A stretch of 56,280 nt of DNA from VGOB01 sp034435315. Lineage in GTDB: Bacteria > Chloroflexota > Anaerolineae > UBA4142. The first letter of the stretch is position 1. Each line of letters starts with the position of its first letter. The notes under the pieces were generated by a model. The model worked only from the letters and a program-made list of their open reading frames with translations, was not told where the DNA came from and searched no databases. The stretch covers positions 1-56,280 of the forward strand of contig DAOTYB010000071.1 of assembly GCA_034435315.1 (NCBI GenBank), written 5' to 3'. Both the position numbers and the translations under genes were made by a program. This document shows positions 39,248-46,473 of this stretch, piece after piece.

Positions 39248-40771
39248 CTATTTTTTCGCTGCCAGTGCCAGTGCCAGATGGACAAATGTGCGCGTTGGGG
39301 TGCCATTGCCAAATTTGTTCTTGTACCCATCTTCTTTACCTGTGCCGAGCAAACCGCCGACACTTCCGGCGATGTCGAGATGCGCCCATTTGGTCTCGCC
39401 CACAAAATTTTTGATGAACATTGCGCCGATAATCGAACCGGCGGGACGTCCACCCGAATTTTTAATGTCCGCCCAATCGCTTTTGATCTGTTCGGCATAC
39501 TCGGGGTCCATCGGCATCAGCCAGTTCTTCTCACCGGTCTCTTCGCCGATTTTGAAGAGAAGTTCGCCCAGTTCTTTATCATTGCAAAAAACGCCGGTGC
39601 GGTGATGTCCCAGCGCAATCACCATCGCGCCGGTCAGTGTGGCGGCATCTACAACGGGTGAAAGTTTGAGCGTCTGAGTGGCATACACTAACGCATCAGC
39701 AAGGATGAGCCGCCCTTCGGCGTCGGTGCTGACAATTTCAATCGTCTTGCCATTCATTGCCCTCAGAATATCGCCGGGCTTGAACGCCTTGCCGCTGGGC
39801 AAGTTCTCGGTCGCTGGTACGATGCCCGTCACATTGATGGCTGGCTTTAACTGCGCGATGGCTTGCATCGCGGCGAGAACTGCCGCGCCGCCCGCCATAT
39901 CGCCTTTCATATCTTGCATTCCATCGGCGGGCTTGAGTGAAATGCCACCCGAATCGAACGTGATGGCTTTGCCGACCAGACCCAAGCCCGGCGCGCCTTT
40001 TTTGCCACTTCCCCAGTAGCGCAAGATGATGATGCACGGGGGTTCATCCGATCCTTGCGCCACGCCCAGAAAGGCACCCATTCCCAACTTTTTGGCTTTG
40101 TCGCGATCAATCACATCGAAATCGAGATCGTATTTTTTGGCGATCTCTCTGGCGACATTCGCGAGGTAGGTAGGTGTCACCACGTTGCTCGGTTCATTGG
40201 TCAGATCGCGCGCCAGATTGGTGGCGTTGGCGATGATTTCACCTCGCGTCGCGCCTTCTTTCAGCGCTTTGAGTTTGGCAGGATCACGATCCAGCAACAC
40301 CACCTGATCAACTGTTTTAACCTCCTCGTTGCTGGTAAAGTACTTGCGAAACTGCCACAAACCGAGCAGGATGCCTTCGGCATTGGCTTGTGCGACACTT
40401 TCGAGAGTAAGATGGTCCAGTCCTGCGCCGTGAACCACACTCGCAATCTTTTTTGCTCCGGCGTTACGGAGCGCGCACACACCATTCGCCGCTGCATGGC
40501 GCGCGCGATCAAGAGTGAATTCGGTTTGTTTGCCCAATCCTACCACACAGACGCGCTCGGCAGGCAATTTATCGAAGGTGTGCACGATGGTGGTGCTACC
40601 TAACTTGCCCTTGATTTCGCCTTGCTTGATCATTCGGGTGAGCAAACCGCGCAATTTCTTATCTACCGCCCCTGCTGCACCGTCAGGCGACATTGCCCCT
40701 TCGAACAAATTTACCACAATGCCATCGCCTTTCCATGTCGTAATGTCACCGCTTTGCACTTTGAGTTCCAT
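39248..40771 (-). CDS. pepA: Leucyl aminopeptidase (M17)
   Basis: A 507-residue cytosol aminopeptidase. The N-terminal macro-like domain (to about 170) is followed by the two-zinc catalytic domain. KAITFDSGGISLKP carries the first Lys/Asp ligands (about 267-280), and the family signature NTDAEGRLILADAL (about 349-362) carries Asp/Glu ligands and the Arg. It releases N-terminal residues from peptides, mainly Leu. Its Shine-Dalgarno AAGGAGG is the right end of a repeat element (40777-40906) that abuts the gene, 5 nt before the ATG. Confidence 0.95.
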   Translation of the reverse strand: MELKVQSGDITTWKGDGIVVNLFEGAMSPDGAAGAVDKKLRGLLTRMIKQGEIKGKLGSTTIVHTFDKLPAERVCVVGLGKQTEFTLDRARHAAANGVCALRNAGAKKIASVVHGAGLDHLTLESVAQANAEGILLGLWQFRKYFTSNEEVKTVDQVVLLDRDPAKLKALKEGATRGEIIANATNLARDLTNEPSNVVTPTYLANVAREIAKKYDLDFDVIDRDKAKKLGMGAFLGVAQGSDEPPCIIILRYWGSGKKGAPGLGLVGKAITFDSGGISLKPADGMQDMKGDMAGGAAVLAAMQAIAQLKPAINVTGIVPATENLPSGKAFKPGDILRAMNGKTIEIVSTDAEGRLILADALVYATQTLKLSPVVDAATLTGAMVIALGHHRTGVFCNDKELGELLFKIGEETGEKNWLMPMDPEYAEQIKSDWADIKNSGGRPAGSIIGAMFIKNFVGETKWAHLDIAGSVGGLLGTGKEDGYKNKFGNGTPTRTFVHLALALAAKK

Positions 40772-40776
40772 TTTTG

Positions 40777-40906
40777 CCTCCTTCGAAAATACATTTGTTC
40801 ACAAAGGTCACGAAGGAACACGAAGAAAAACCTTCGTGAATCTTCGTGTCCTTCGTGGATCTTTTCATCCGTCGTGGCGGGCGCACGCGCCCATGAACAA
40901 CTCCTT
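40777..40906 (-). repeat. uORF-hairpin-SD leader element, copy 2
   Basis: On the minus strand it has the same order as copy 1: GGAGTTGTTC, the mini-ORF, CACGAAG-rich hairpin arms, GTGAACAAATG and the terminal ATTTTCGAAGGAGG. The last of these serves as the ribosome-binding site of pepA. Copy 3 follows in tandem immediately upstream. Confidence 0.8.
40865..40894 (-). CDS. Candidate 9-residue leader peptide, pepA leader
   Basis: The minus-strand ATG at 40892-40894 opens MGACARHDG and ends in TGA. GGAG is 6 nt upstream. It differs from copy 1 at one residue (Val to Ala). It may be translated ahead of pepA; there is no direct proof. Confidence 0.4.
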   Translation of the reverse strand: MGACARHDG

Positions 40907-41040
40907 GCAAAAATATGTTTGTCCACGAAGGTCACGAAGGAACACGAAGAAAAAATCTTTGTGTCTCTTCGTGTTCTTGGTGGATATTTTCATTCGTCGT
41001 AGCGGGCGCATGCGCCTATGAACAACTCCTCCTTCGAAAA
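40907..41040 (-). repeat. uORF-hairpin-SD leader element, copy 3 (tandem)
   Basis: Nearly identical to copy 2 and directly upstream of it. Its mini-ORF (40990-41019) begins ATA rather than ATG and reads x-GACARYDE. It ends in CAAGGAGTTG, where it merges with copy 2. TTTTCGAAGGAGG is also present at its far end. Confidence 0.8.
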
Positions 41041-41199
41041 CGTTAGACAAATTTCAAATTTGCCCTACGTTGTAACTACTCAGCCCCGGACAGCGATCGC
41101 TGTCGGTTAGAAACCGACGGCTAACGCAAACCGATGGCTGAGCCTGAATTTCGCGTTGTTGTACGGGCGAAAAATCTTTTGCCCCTTACGGGAACAATC

Positions 41200-41380
41200 C
41201 CACTCATCCCCCTGCCCTCTTCTCTCCCCGTTTGCGGGAAGAGAAGGGGGAAATGGGAGTAGTGGTGAGGGCGGGCGGCAAATCCGCCCGCCCTCACCAC
41301 CTTCCCTTACTGATTCCCCCTCCCCACGCCGCAGAGCGGCGTGGGGAGGGAGCAAGGGGGTGGGGCTTTTGCACGATGGG
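41200..41380. repeat. Two-hairpin GC-rich repeat, inverted copy
   Basis: CTTCTCTCCCCG...CGGGAAGAGAAGG, then GGTGAGGGCGGGCGG...CCGCCCGCCCTCACC, then CCCCTCCCCACGCCG...CGGCGTGGGGAGGG form three consecutive hairpins. The block lies downstream of moxR. The remaining part of the 40772-41387 gap (41041-41199) holds only short inverted repeats and no supportable gene. Confidence 0.75.
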
Positions 41381-41387
41381 CGAAAAT

Positions 41388-42305
41388 CTATTTGCTATTG
41401 TTTACATCAAATTCGCCCAGATAGCGCCCGGCGCGCGCGACATCGTGCTCGTGTTTGAGTAACACGGTGAGTGTGTTCGCCAGAGTTTTCTCATCAATGT
41501 TTTGCGCGTTCAGAGTCACCAGCGCGCGTGCCCAATCCAGCGTCTCGCTGATACTGGGATGCTTTTTGAGATCGAGTTGGCGTAGGCGATGCACTAACTG
41601 GACGGCTTGTTGTGCAAGGTGTGGCGCAAGGTCAGGCACTTTGAGGCGCACGATGCGTAATTCCGATTCGATGGTGGGATAGTCAATGAACAGATAGAGG
41701 CACCGCCGTTTCAAGGCTTCGGAGAGTTCGCGCGTGTTGTTGCTGGTGAGAACCACAAACGGCGTATGCCGCGCGCGAAGCGTACCGAGTTCGGGAATAC
41801 TGACCTGAAAATCACTCAACACCTCGAGCAAGAACGCTTCAAATTCTGCATCCGCGCGATCAATCTCGTCAATCAACAGGAGCACGGGTTGTTCCGCGAG
41901 GATGGCGCGCAAGAGTGGGCGCGGCAACAAAAAACGCGTGGAGAAGAAAACGTCCTCTTCCGCCGCCAGACGATCAGCCGCCTGAGTGAGTGTTTGCGCG
42001 CCGCGCAACACATCGTGCAGTTTGTCACGCAAGAGTTGCGTGTAGAGCATTTGCTTGGCGTATTCCCATTCGTACAGGGCTTTGGTCTCGTCCAGTCCTT
42101 CGTAACACTGCAAACGAATTAATTCGCGCTGGAGCGCGCTGGACCACGCTTTGGCGAGTTCGGTCTTGCCCACGCCGGCGGGTCCTTCCACCAGCACGGG
42201 TTTGTTCAATCGCGTAGCAAGAAAGATGACGGTGGCAATCTCATCGGTGGCAATGTACTGTTGGGCAGCGAGTGCCTCTTTGACTTGATTTATACTCTGG
42301 AACAT
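41388..42305 (-). CDS. MoxR-family AAA+ ATPase
   Basis: A 305-residue AAA_5-type chaperone ATPase. Walker A is VEGPAGVGKTELAK (about 36-49), Walker B LLLIDEIDRAD (about 142-152), sensor 1 in VVLTSNNTRELSEALKRRC with an arginine finger (about 188-206), and the C-terminal lid from about 230. The stretch LQCYEGLDETKALYEWEY is typical of the CoxD-like branch. MoxR ATPases insert metals or remodel partner enzymes together with a VWA-domain protein, usually encoded next door. No VWA or CO-dehydrogenase gene is here, so this copy is an orphan. TAAGGAG precedes the ATG. Confidence 0.92.
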   Translation of the reverse strand: MFQSINQVKEALAAQQYIATDEIATVIFLATRLNKPVLVEGPAGVGKTELAKAWSSALQRELIRLQCYEGLDETKALYEWEYAKQMLYTQLLRDKLHDVLRGAQTLTQAADRLAAEEDVFFSTRFLLPRPLLRAILAEQPVLLLIDEIDRADAEFEAFLLEVLSDFQVSIPELGTLRARHTPFVVLTSNNTRELSEALKRRCLYLFIDYPTIESELRIVRLKVPDLAPHLAQQAVQLVHRLRQLDLKKHPSISETLDWARALVTLNAQNIDEKTLANTLTVLLKHEHDVARAGRYLGEFDVNNSK

Positions 42306-42404
42306 TCGTCTCCTTACGAAAAAATGACCGCTGACGGACGACCGCTGCCCTTGAACGTGAAAGGGCGTGAAGGAGCGCGACAGGGGGCGAATGGATGCCA
42401 GGCA

Positions 42405-42560
42405 TTTTTCATCTTTCGCGGCGGGCGCGAGCGCCTATCAGCCACTCCGAAAACAAGTTTGTCCACAAGGTCACGAAGAAAAGACCTTTGTGAATCTTTG
42501 TGTCCTCGGTCACTCGTTGCATTCGATGGTTGGTGAACGTATGTTTATGAACAACCTGTC
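42405..42560 (-). repeat. uORF-hairpin-SD leader element, degenerate copy 4
   Basis: On the minus strand it has the CACGAAG-type hairpin (with GTGGACAAACTTG) and, downstream, GGAGTGGCTG plus a 30-nt frame (42409-42438) beginning ATA and ending TGA. The module order is permuted relative to copies 1-3, and it lies about 100 nt upstream of moxR. Confidence 0.6.
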
Positions 42561-42646
42561 GTCAACGTGTCTGCGGCGTTTTTGGTTTGTTGCCATTGTA
42601 GCGCGTCCTGCCCAAAACGTCAACCGCCTTTTTCAGTTTTCAGGGG

Positions 42647-42942
42647 TGTATTTCAGTTTGGGGCAAGCTTCTCAGCCCACCTTTTGCACTTTTGCAAACG
42701 CATAGCCCCACCCCCTGCCCTCTCCCCGTTGGGGCGAAAAATTTTTTCGCCCCAACGGGGAGGGGGAGTCAAAGGACGGGGTGGTGGCGAGCGGCGAAGC
42801 CGCCCGCCACCACCCCGTCATCCCCCTTCTCTCCCCGCGTCGCGGGGAGAGAAGGGAGCAGGGGGATGAGAGGGGATTGCTCAAGAGCACGGCGGCGAAA
42901 TTTATGGCTCAAGCGGATTTGCCCCCAAACTGAAATGCTCCC
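42647..42942 (+). repeat. TTTCAGTTTG-family composite element (MITE-like), copy 3
   Basis: The left end TGTATTTCAGTTTGGGG and the right end GCCCCCAAACTGAAA are inverted. The interior has, in order, the 75-bp conserved block, a perfect hairpin of 42721-42763 (CCCCGTTGGGGCGAAAAA and complement), a GGTGGTGGCG hairpin and a CTTCTCTCCCCGC hairpin. No ORF. It is about 295 bp, the longest copy in the window. Confidence 0.75.
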
Positions 42943-42976
42943 CTTTATCAGTTGCAGTTGGGAGCATTTCAGTTTG
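42926..42976. repeat. 51-bp palindrome with 17-bp perfect arms
   Basis: Bases 42926-42942 are the exact reverse complement of 42960-42976 (CAAACTGAAATGCTCCC), with a 17-nt loop. The arms are the terminal sequence of the TTTCAGTTTG family, so this is a minimal element fused to the right end of copy 3. The next promoter starts 9 bp further on. Confidence 0.9.
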
Positions 42977-42984
42977 CTTGCCTC

Positions 42985-43013
42985 TTGCCATACCACTCAA
43001 AATCGTGTAAACT
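42985..43013 (+). promoter_or_regulatory. Promoter of the aminotransferase operon
   Basis: TTGCCA (42985-42990), a 17-bp spacer and TAAACT (43008-43013). The start near 43020 gives a leader of about 43 nt with GAGGAG before the ATG. Confidence 0.6.
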
Positions 43014-43062
43014 ACACACGGGCGTATTTCAAACTCACCTATCACCTCACCGAGGAGACAAA

Positions 43063-44457
43063 ATGAAGACACGCGATCATTCGAAATTGTTTCAAGACCT
43101 CGCGGCAGAGTATGCCCAGCATTCCCCTACCTCTGCGATGTTACACACGCGTGCGCAGCAAACGATGATTGATGGTGGCAGCCATCCACTTCGCCTCATT
43201 CGTCCGTTTCCCCCGCGTCTGGTCCGCGCTCAAGGTGCCTACATCTATGATGCCGATGGGCATTCAATTCTGGATTTCTGGCAAGGGCATTATACCAACA
43301 TTTTGGGGCACAATCCTGCTGTGATTATAACCACACTCGCGCGCGCATTCGAATCGGGTTGGGGGCTGCAAACCGGCTTTACCGATCAACTGCAAATCGA
43401 ACTGGCGGAAATCATCTGCAAGCAAACGCAATCAGAGCGCGTGCGTTTTACGACCAGCGGCGCGCTGGCAACGATGAATGCCATTATGCTCGCGCGCGCG
43501 TTCACCGGGCGCGAACTGGTGATGAAAGTGGGAGGCGGCTGGCATGGCGCGCAACCCTGGGGCCTGGTAGGAGTCAACTTTGCTCATCGCGCAAATCCCT
43601 GGCGCATCGAAAGTCAGGGCTTGCCGAGTTCTCTGGTCAACGAGGTGGTCATCACGCGCTACAATCGCCCTGACATTTTGCGCGCGCATTTTCAGCAGTA
43701 TGGCGATCGGCTGGCGTGTTTCATCGTCGAACCGTTTATGGGGGCGGGCGGGTTTATGCCGGCGACGCGCGAGTATCTGCGCACCGCGCGTGAACTGTGT
43801 GACCATTACGGCGTCGTCTTGATTTTCGACGAAGTGATTAGCGGCTTTCGTTTTCGTGCCGGCACGCTGGGCGCGCTGTACAACATCCAGCCCGATTTGA
43901 CCACGCTCGCCAAGATTGTTGGCGGTGGAATGCCGGTGGCGGCCGTCGCAGGACGCGCGGCGATTCTCCAACTGTGCGGACGCGCCGGGGGGAATCGCGT
44001 GCGCTTTATGGGTGGCACCTACTCGGCGCATCCCGCCTCGCTGCTTGCCGCAAAAACCTTGCTTGCCTATCTGGTGGAACACGAACAGGAAATCTATCCG
44101 CGCCTTGCGCAACTGGGCGCGCAAATGCGTCAGGTTATCGAAGCGGCATTCCGCACCGAGGGAATTTTCGCGCGCTGCACAGGCTATCCCAATGATGCGC
44201 TGGGCGGCAGTTCGTTCGCTGTGCCACAATTTCCATATGACGAGAATCAATCGCTCGATAGCCCCGATGAGGTGAATGATCCTGGCTTGTGTGATGTCGA
44301 GTTGCGCGATCACATCTTTCAACTGGCGTTACTGTTGGAAGATGTGCACGTAGTTCATGGTGGCGGCGCGGTCAGTATGGCGCACACGGAACATGACCTT
44401 GCGCGTTTGGGCGACGCCGCGCAGCGCGTAGCGCGACGCATCAAAAAATATTTGTGA
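43063..44457 (+). CDS. Class III PLP aminotransferase (glutamate-1-semialdehyde aminomutase-like)
   Basis: A 464-residue fold-type I PLP enzyme. GALATMNAIMLARAFTG (about 133) is the phosphate-binding loop region, and FDEVISGFRF (about 252) holds the Asp that contacts the PLP nitrogen. LAKIVGGGMPVAAVAGR (about 278) carries the Schiff-base Lys. GGTYSAHPASLLAA is the GSA-like Thr loop. It resembles HemL-like transaminases acting on amino acids or amino sugars. It is larger than HemL and followed by a DapB-like dehydrogenase, so tetrapyrrole synthesis is unlikely. GAGGAG fixes the ATG at 43063; frame upstream runs into repeats. Confidence 0.85.
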   Translation: MKTRDHSKLFQDLAAEYAQHSPTSAMLHTRAQQTMIDGGSHPLRLIRPFPPRLVRAQGAYIYDADGHSILDFWQGHYTNILGHNPAVIITTLARAFESGWGLQTGFTDQLQIELAEIICKQTQSERVRFTTSGALATMNAIMLARAFTGRELVMKVGGGWHGAQPWGLVGVNFAHRANPWRIESQGLPSSLVNEVVITRYNRPDILRAHFQQYGDRLACFIVEPFMGAGGFMPATREYLRTARELCDHYGVVLIFDEVISGFRFRAGTLGALYNIQPDLTTLAKIVGGGMPVAAVAGRAAILQLCGRAGGNRVRFMGGTYSAHPASLLAAKTLLAYLVEHEQEIYPRLAQLGAQMRQVIEAAFRTEGIFARCTGYPNDALGGSSFAVPQFPYDENQSLDSPDEVNDPGLCDVELRDHIFQLALLLEDVHVVHGGGAVSMAHTEHDLARLGDAAQRVARRIKKYL

Positions 44458-44474
44458 GTCAAAGGAGTAGAACC

Positions 44475-45464
44475 ATGGCTAAACCGATTCGTGTGATTCA
44501 GTACGGTCTGGGACCCATCGGTTGCGCGATGGCGCGTCACGTTCTGGAGCGCCCCGGTTTGCAACTGGTTGGCGGGGTGGACATTGACCCGAACAAGGTC
44601 GGTAAAGATGTGGGGCAAGTGATCGGACTGGAGCGCGATCTGGGCATCACGGTCGTGCCCAAACTGGCTGACCTCAAGAAAAAAGCTGATGTGGTTCTTC
44701 ACACCACTAGTTCGTACTTTGATTTGTTCAAATCTCAGATCATCGAGATTGTCAAAGCCGGCTACGACGTAGTTTCGACGGCAGAAGAATTGTCGTTCCC
44801 ATGGCTTGCGCATCCCAGAGAAGCCAGAGCGATTGATGCGGCCGCCAGGCGCGCCGGCAAAACGGTACTCGCGACCGGCGTCAATCCCGGTTTTCTGATG
44901 GACTCGCTGCCGCTCTATCTCACCGCGATCTGTCAGCGCGTCGAGCGCGTCGAAGTGGTGCGCTTGATGAACGCATCAAAACGGCGTGGCCCCTTTCAGA
45001 AAAAAATCGGTTCGGGAATGACGGTAGCCGAGTTCAACGCTGAAATGAAAAAGGGTCGAATGGGACACGTCGGCTTGCCCGAATCGGTGGGAATGATTTT
45101 TGACACGCTCGGCAAGAAACTAGTCAAGTTTGAAACAACGGTGGAGCCGGTGGTGGCAGACAAGCCGGTGAAAACCGAATTTTTCACTGTGGCGCCCGGC
45201 TATGTGCGCGGCTTGAAACAGGTCGCGCGTGGCTATGCACCCGAAGGTGAATTTGTCACGCTCACATTCATCGCCGCGCTCGACGAACCCGATGAACACG
45301 ATGCCATCACCATCACAGGCAAACCCAATTTGCGTGTGCGTCTGGAAGGAACGCACGGCGACATTGCGACGATTGCGATTGCGGTCAATGCGATCAAGCG
45401 CGTGTTCAAGGGACCACCCGGCTTGATGACAATGCGCGATCTTCCCCTCGTGACAATGTGGTAA
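44475..45464 (+). CDS. DapB-fold dehydrogenase (2,4-diaminopentanoate dehydrogenase-like)
   Basis: A 329-residue NAD(P)-dependent protein. Its N-terminal Rossmann domain, IRVIQYGLGPIGCAMARHV (about 5-23), and VVLHTTSSYFD (about 76) match the DapB-N/Ord family. The loop GVNPGFLMDSLPLYL (about 138-152) is characteristic of 2,4-diaminopentanoate dehydrogenase-like proteins, which deaminate or reduce amino-acid derivatives. AAGGAG precedes ATG 44475, 17 nt after the aminotransferase. The pair suggests an amino-acid conversion: transamination then reduction or oxidation. The substrate is not known. Confidence 0.8.
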   Translation: MAKPIRVIQYGLGPIGCAMARHVLERPGLQLVGGVDIDPNKVGKDVGQVIGLERDLGITVVPKLADLKKKADVVLHTTSSYFDLFKSQIIEIVKAGYDVVSTAEELSFPWLAHPREARAIDAAARRAGKTVLATGVNPGFLMDSLPLYLTAICQRVERVEVVRLMNASKRRGPFQKKIGSGMTVAEFNAEMKKGRMGHVGLPESVGMIFDTLGKKLVKFETTVEPVVADKPVKTEFFTVAPGYVRGLKQVARGYAPEGEFVTLTFIAALDEPDEHDAITITGKPNLRVRLEGTHGDIATIAIAVNAIKRVFKGPPGLMTMRDLPLVTMW

Positions 45465-45470
45465 GCGGTT

Positions 45471-46223
45471 ATGTCAGTGATTGAGGCGCTACTGGCGACG
45501 TTGCCGCCAGGACGTGTGGAGGCGGTATGCATCGGCGCGTTCTGGACTGCGGTGGTCGTGGAGACGCACGGGACAAGGCAGTGTGGACTTGCGGCAACGC
45601 ATTATCCCGACGCGCGTCACGACAGTGATGCGCCCGCCGTACGCGATGCTGGCACATTGCTGGAGCGTGACGCGCGTGCCCTAGCGGAACGCGCGCGCTC
45701 GACGAGTTTGATGGAAGTGGCGTTGGGTCTTGCGACGATCAACGCGCTGTTGCCCAAACACCCGTACGCCTGGACGAACGTGAACGCCGAAGAGGTGATC
45801 GCGCGCGATGGAGCGGGCAAGCGAGTGGTGGTGGTAGGGCATTTCCCTTTTGTCTCGCGTTTGCGTGAACGCGTGGGCACACTGTGGGTGCTGGAGCAAC
45901 AACCGCGGCCGGGGGATTTGCCCTCCCACGAAGCCGCGCGCGTGGTTCCTCAGGCGGATGTGCTGGCTCTCTCTGGCACCACGCTCATCAATCACACCTT
46001 TGATGCGTTGATGGCATGGCGGCGTCCCGAAACGCGCGTGCTGGTTGTGGGTCCCAGTACACCGCTCTCGCCTGTTCTGTTCGATGTGGGGGTGCATTTC
46101 CTTTCGGGTGCCATCGTTGAAAATATCGAGGGGGTGATGCGTGGTGTGAGTCAGGGGGCAACTTTTCGGCAACTGCATCGTTTGGGTGTGCGTCTGGTCA
46201 CGCTCGAACGGATGCCGGATTGA
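45471..46223 (+). CDS. DUF4213/DUF364 protein (putative metal-chelate binding)
   Basis: A 250-residue protein with an N-terminal DUF4213-type region (TAVVVETHGTRQCGLAATHYP) and a C-terminal Rossmann-like DUF364 domain (VVVVGHFPFVSRLRE, LALSGTTLINHTFDALM, LVVGPSTPLSPVLFDVGVHFLSGAIV). In the family this domain is called a putative heavy-metal chelation domain, because homologues lie in siderophore and metal-cofactor operons. A small-molecule role tied to the two upstream enzymes is an inference. It starts 6 nt after the dehydrogenase stop, so it is in the same operon. Confidence 0.85.
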   Translation: MSVIEALLATLPPGRVEAVCIGAFWTAVVVETHGTRQCGLAATHYPDARHDSDAPAVRDAGTLLERDARALAERARSTSLMEVALGLATINALLPKHPYAWTNVNAEEVIARDGAGKRVVVVGHFPFVSRLRERVGTLWVLEQQPRPGDLPSHEAARVVPQADVLALSGTTLINHTFDALMAWRRPETRVLVVGPSTPLSPVLFDVGVHFLSGAIVENIEGVMRGVSQGATFRQLHRLGVRLVTLERMPD

Positions 46224-46268
46224 CGACGGAGGACGAAGGACGAAAGACGGAGGACGAAAGACGCAGAG
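46224..46268 (+). repeat. GGACGAA/GGACGAAAGAC tract
   Basis: Five to six GACGAA(A/G) units directly after the DUF364 stop, between it and the pilin gene. Confidence 0.7.
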
Positions 46269-46317
46269 GTGGCCGTCTCTGATTTTCTCCTTGGTCTTGA
46301 TGCAAGGAGAGGAGGAA

Positions 46318-46473
46318 ATGTACATTCTGAATGAAGAACGTGGGCAAGGATTGATGGAGTATGGTCTGATCATTTTCTTGGCTGCTATCATCGTCGTCCT
46401 TATTCTCACCGTGTATGGTTCGCAAGTGGCGAACCTTTTCAGCCGCGTGACCAGCCAGATCTCTGGATTGTGA
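46318..46473 (+). CDS. Flp/Fap-type pilin subunit
   Basis: A 51-residue class III prepilin. After a short leader (MYILNEERG) the sequence QGLMEYGLI gives the Tad-type cleavage motif: a Gly, then Glu at +5 and Tyr at +6. A 20-residue hydrophobic helix (LIIFLAAIIVVLILTVYG) and a short polar tail follow. Such proteins form thin tight-adherence pili after cleavage by a TadV/CpaA peptidase. None of the tad assembly genes is nearby, so this is an orphan copy. GGAGAGGAGG precedes the ATG. Its TGA overlaps the next ATG by one base. Confidence 0.88.
   Translation: MYILNEERGQGLMEYGLIIFLAAIIVVLILTVYGSQVANLFSRVTSQISGL

Noticed and set aside
42405..42560. Remnant of an insertion sequence upstream of moxR
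   Set aside because: No transposase fragment is present; the segment matches the leader-element family instead.
43063..44457. HemL (tetrapyrrole synthesis) identity
   Set aside because: The protein is longer than HemL, differs at key loops and is in an operon with a DapB-like dehydrogenase rather than hem genes.
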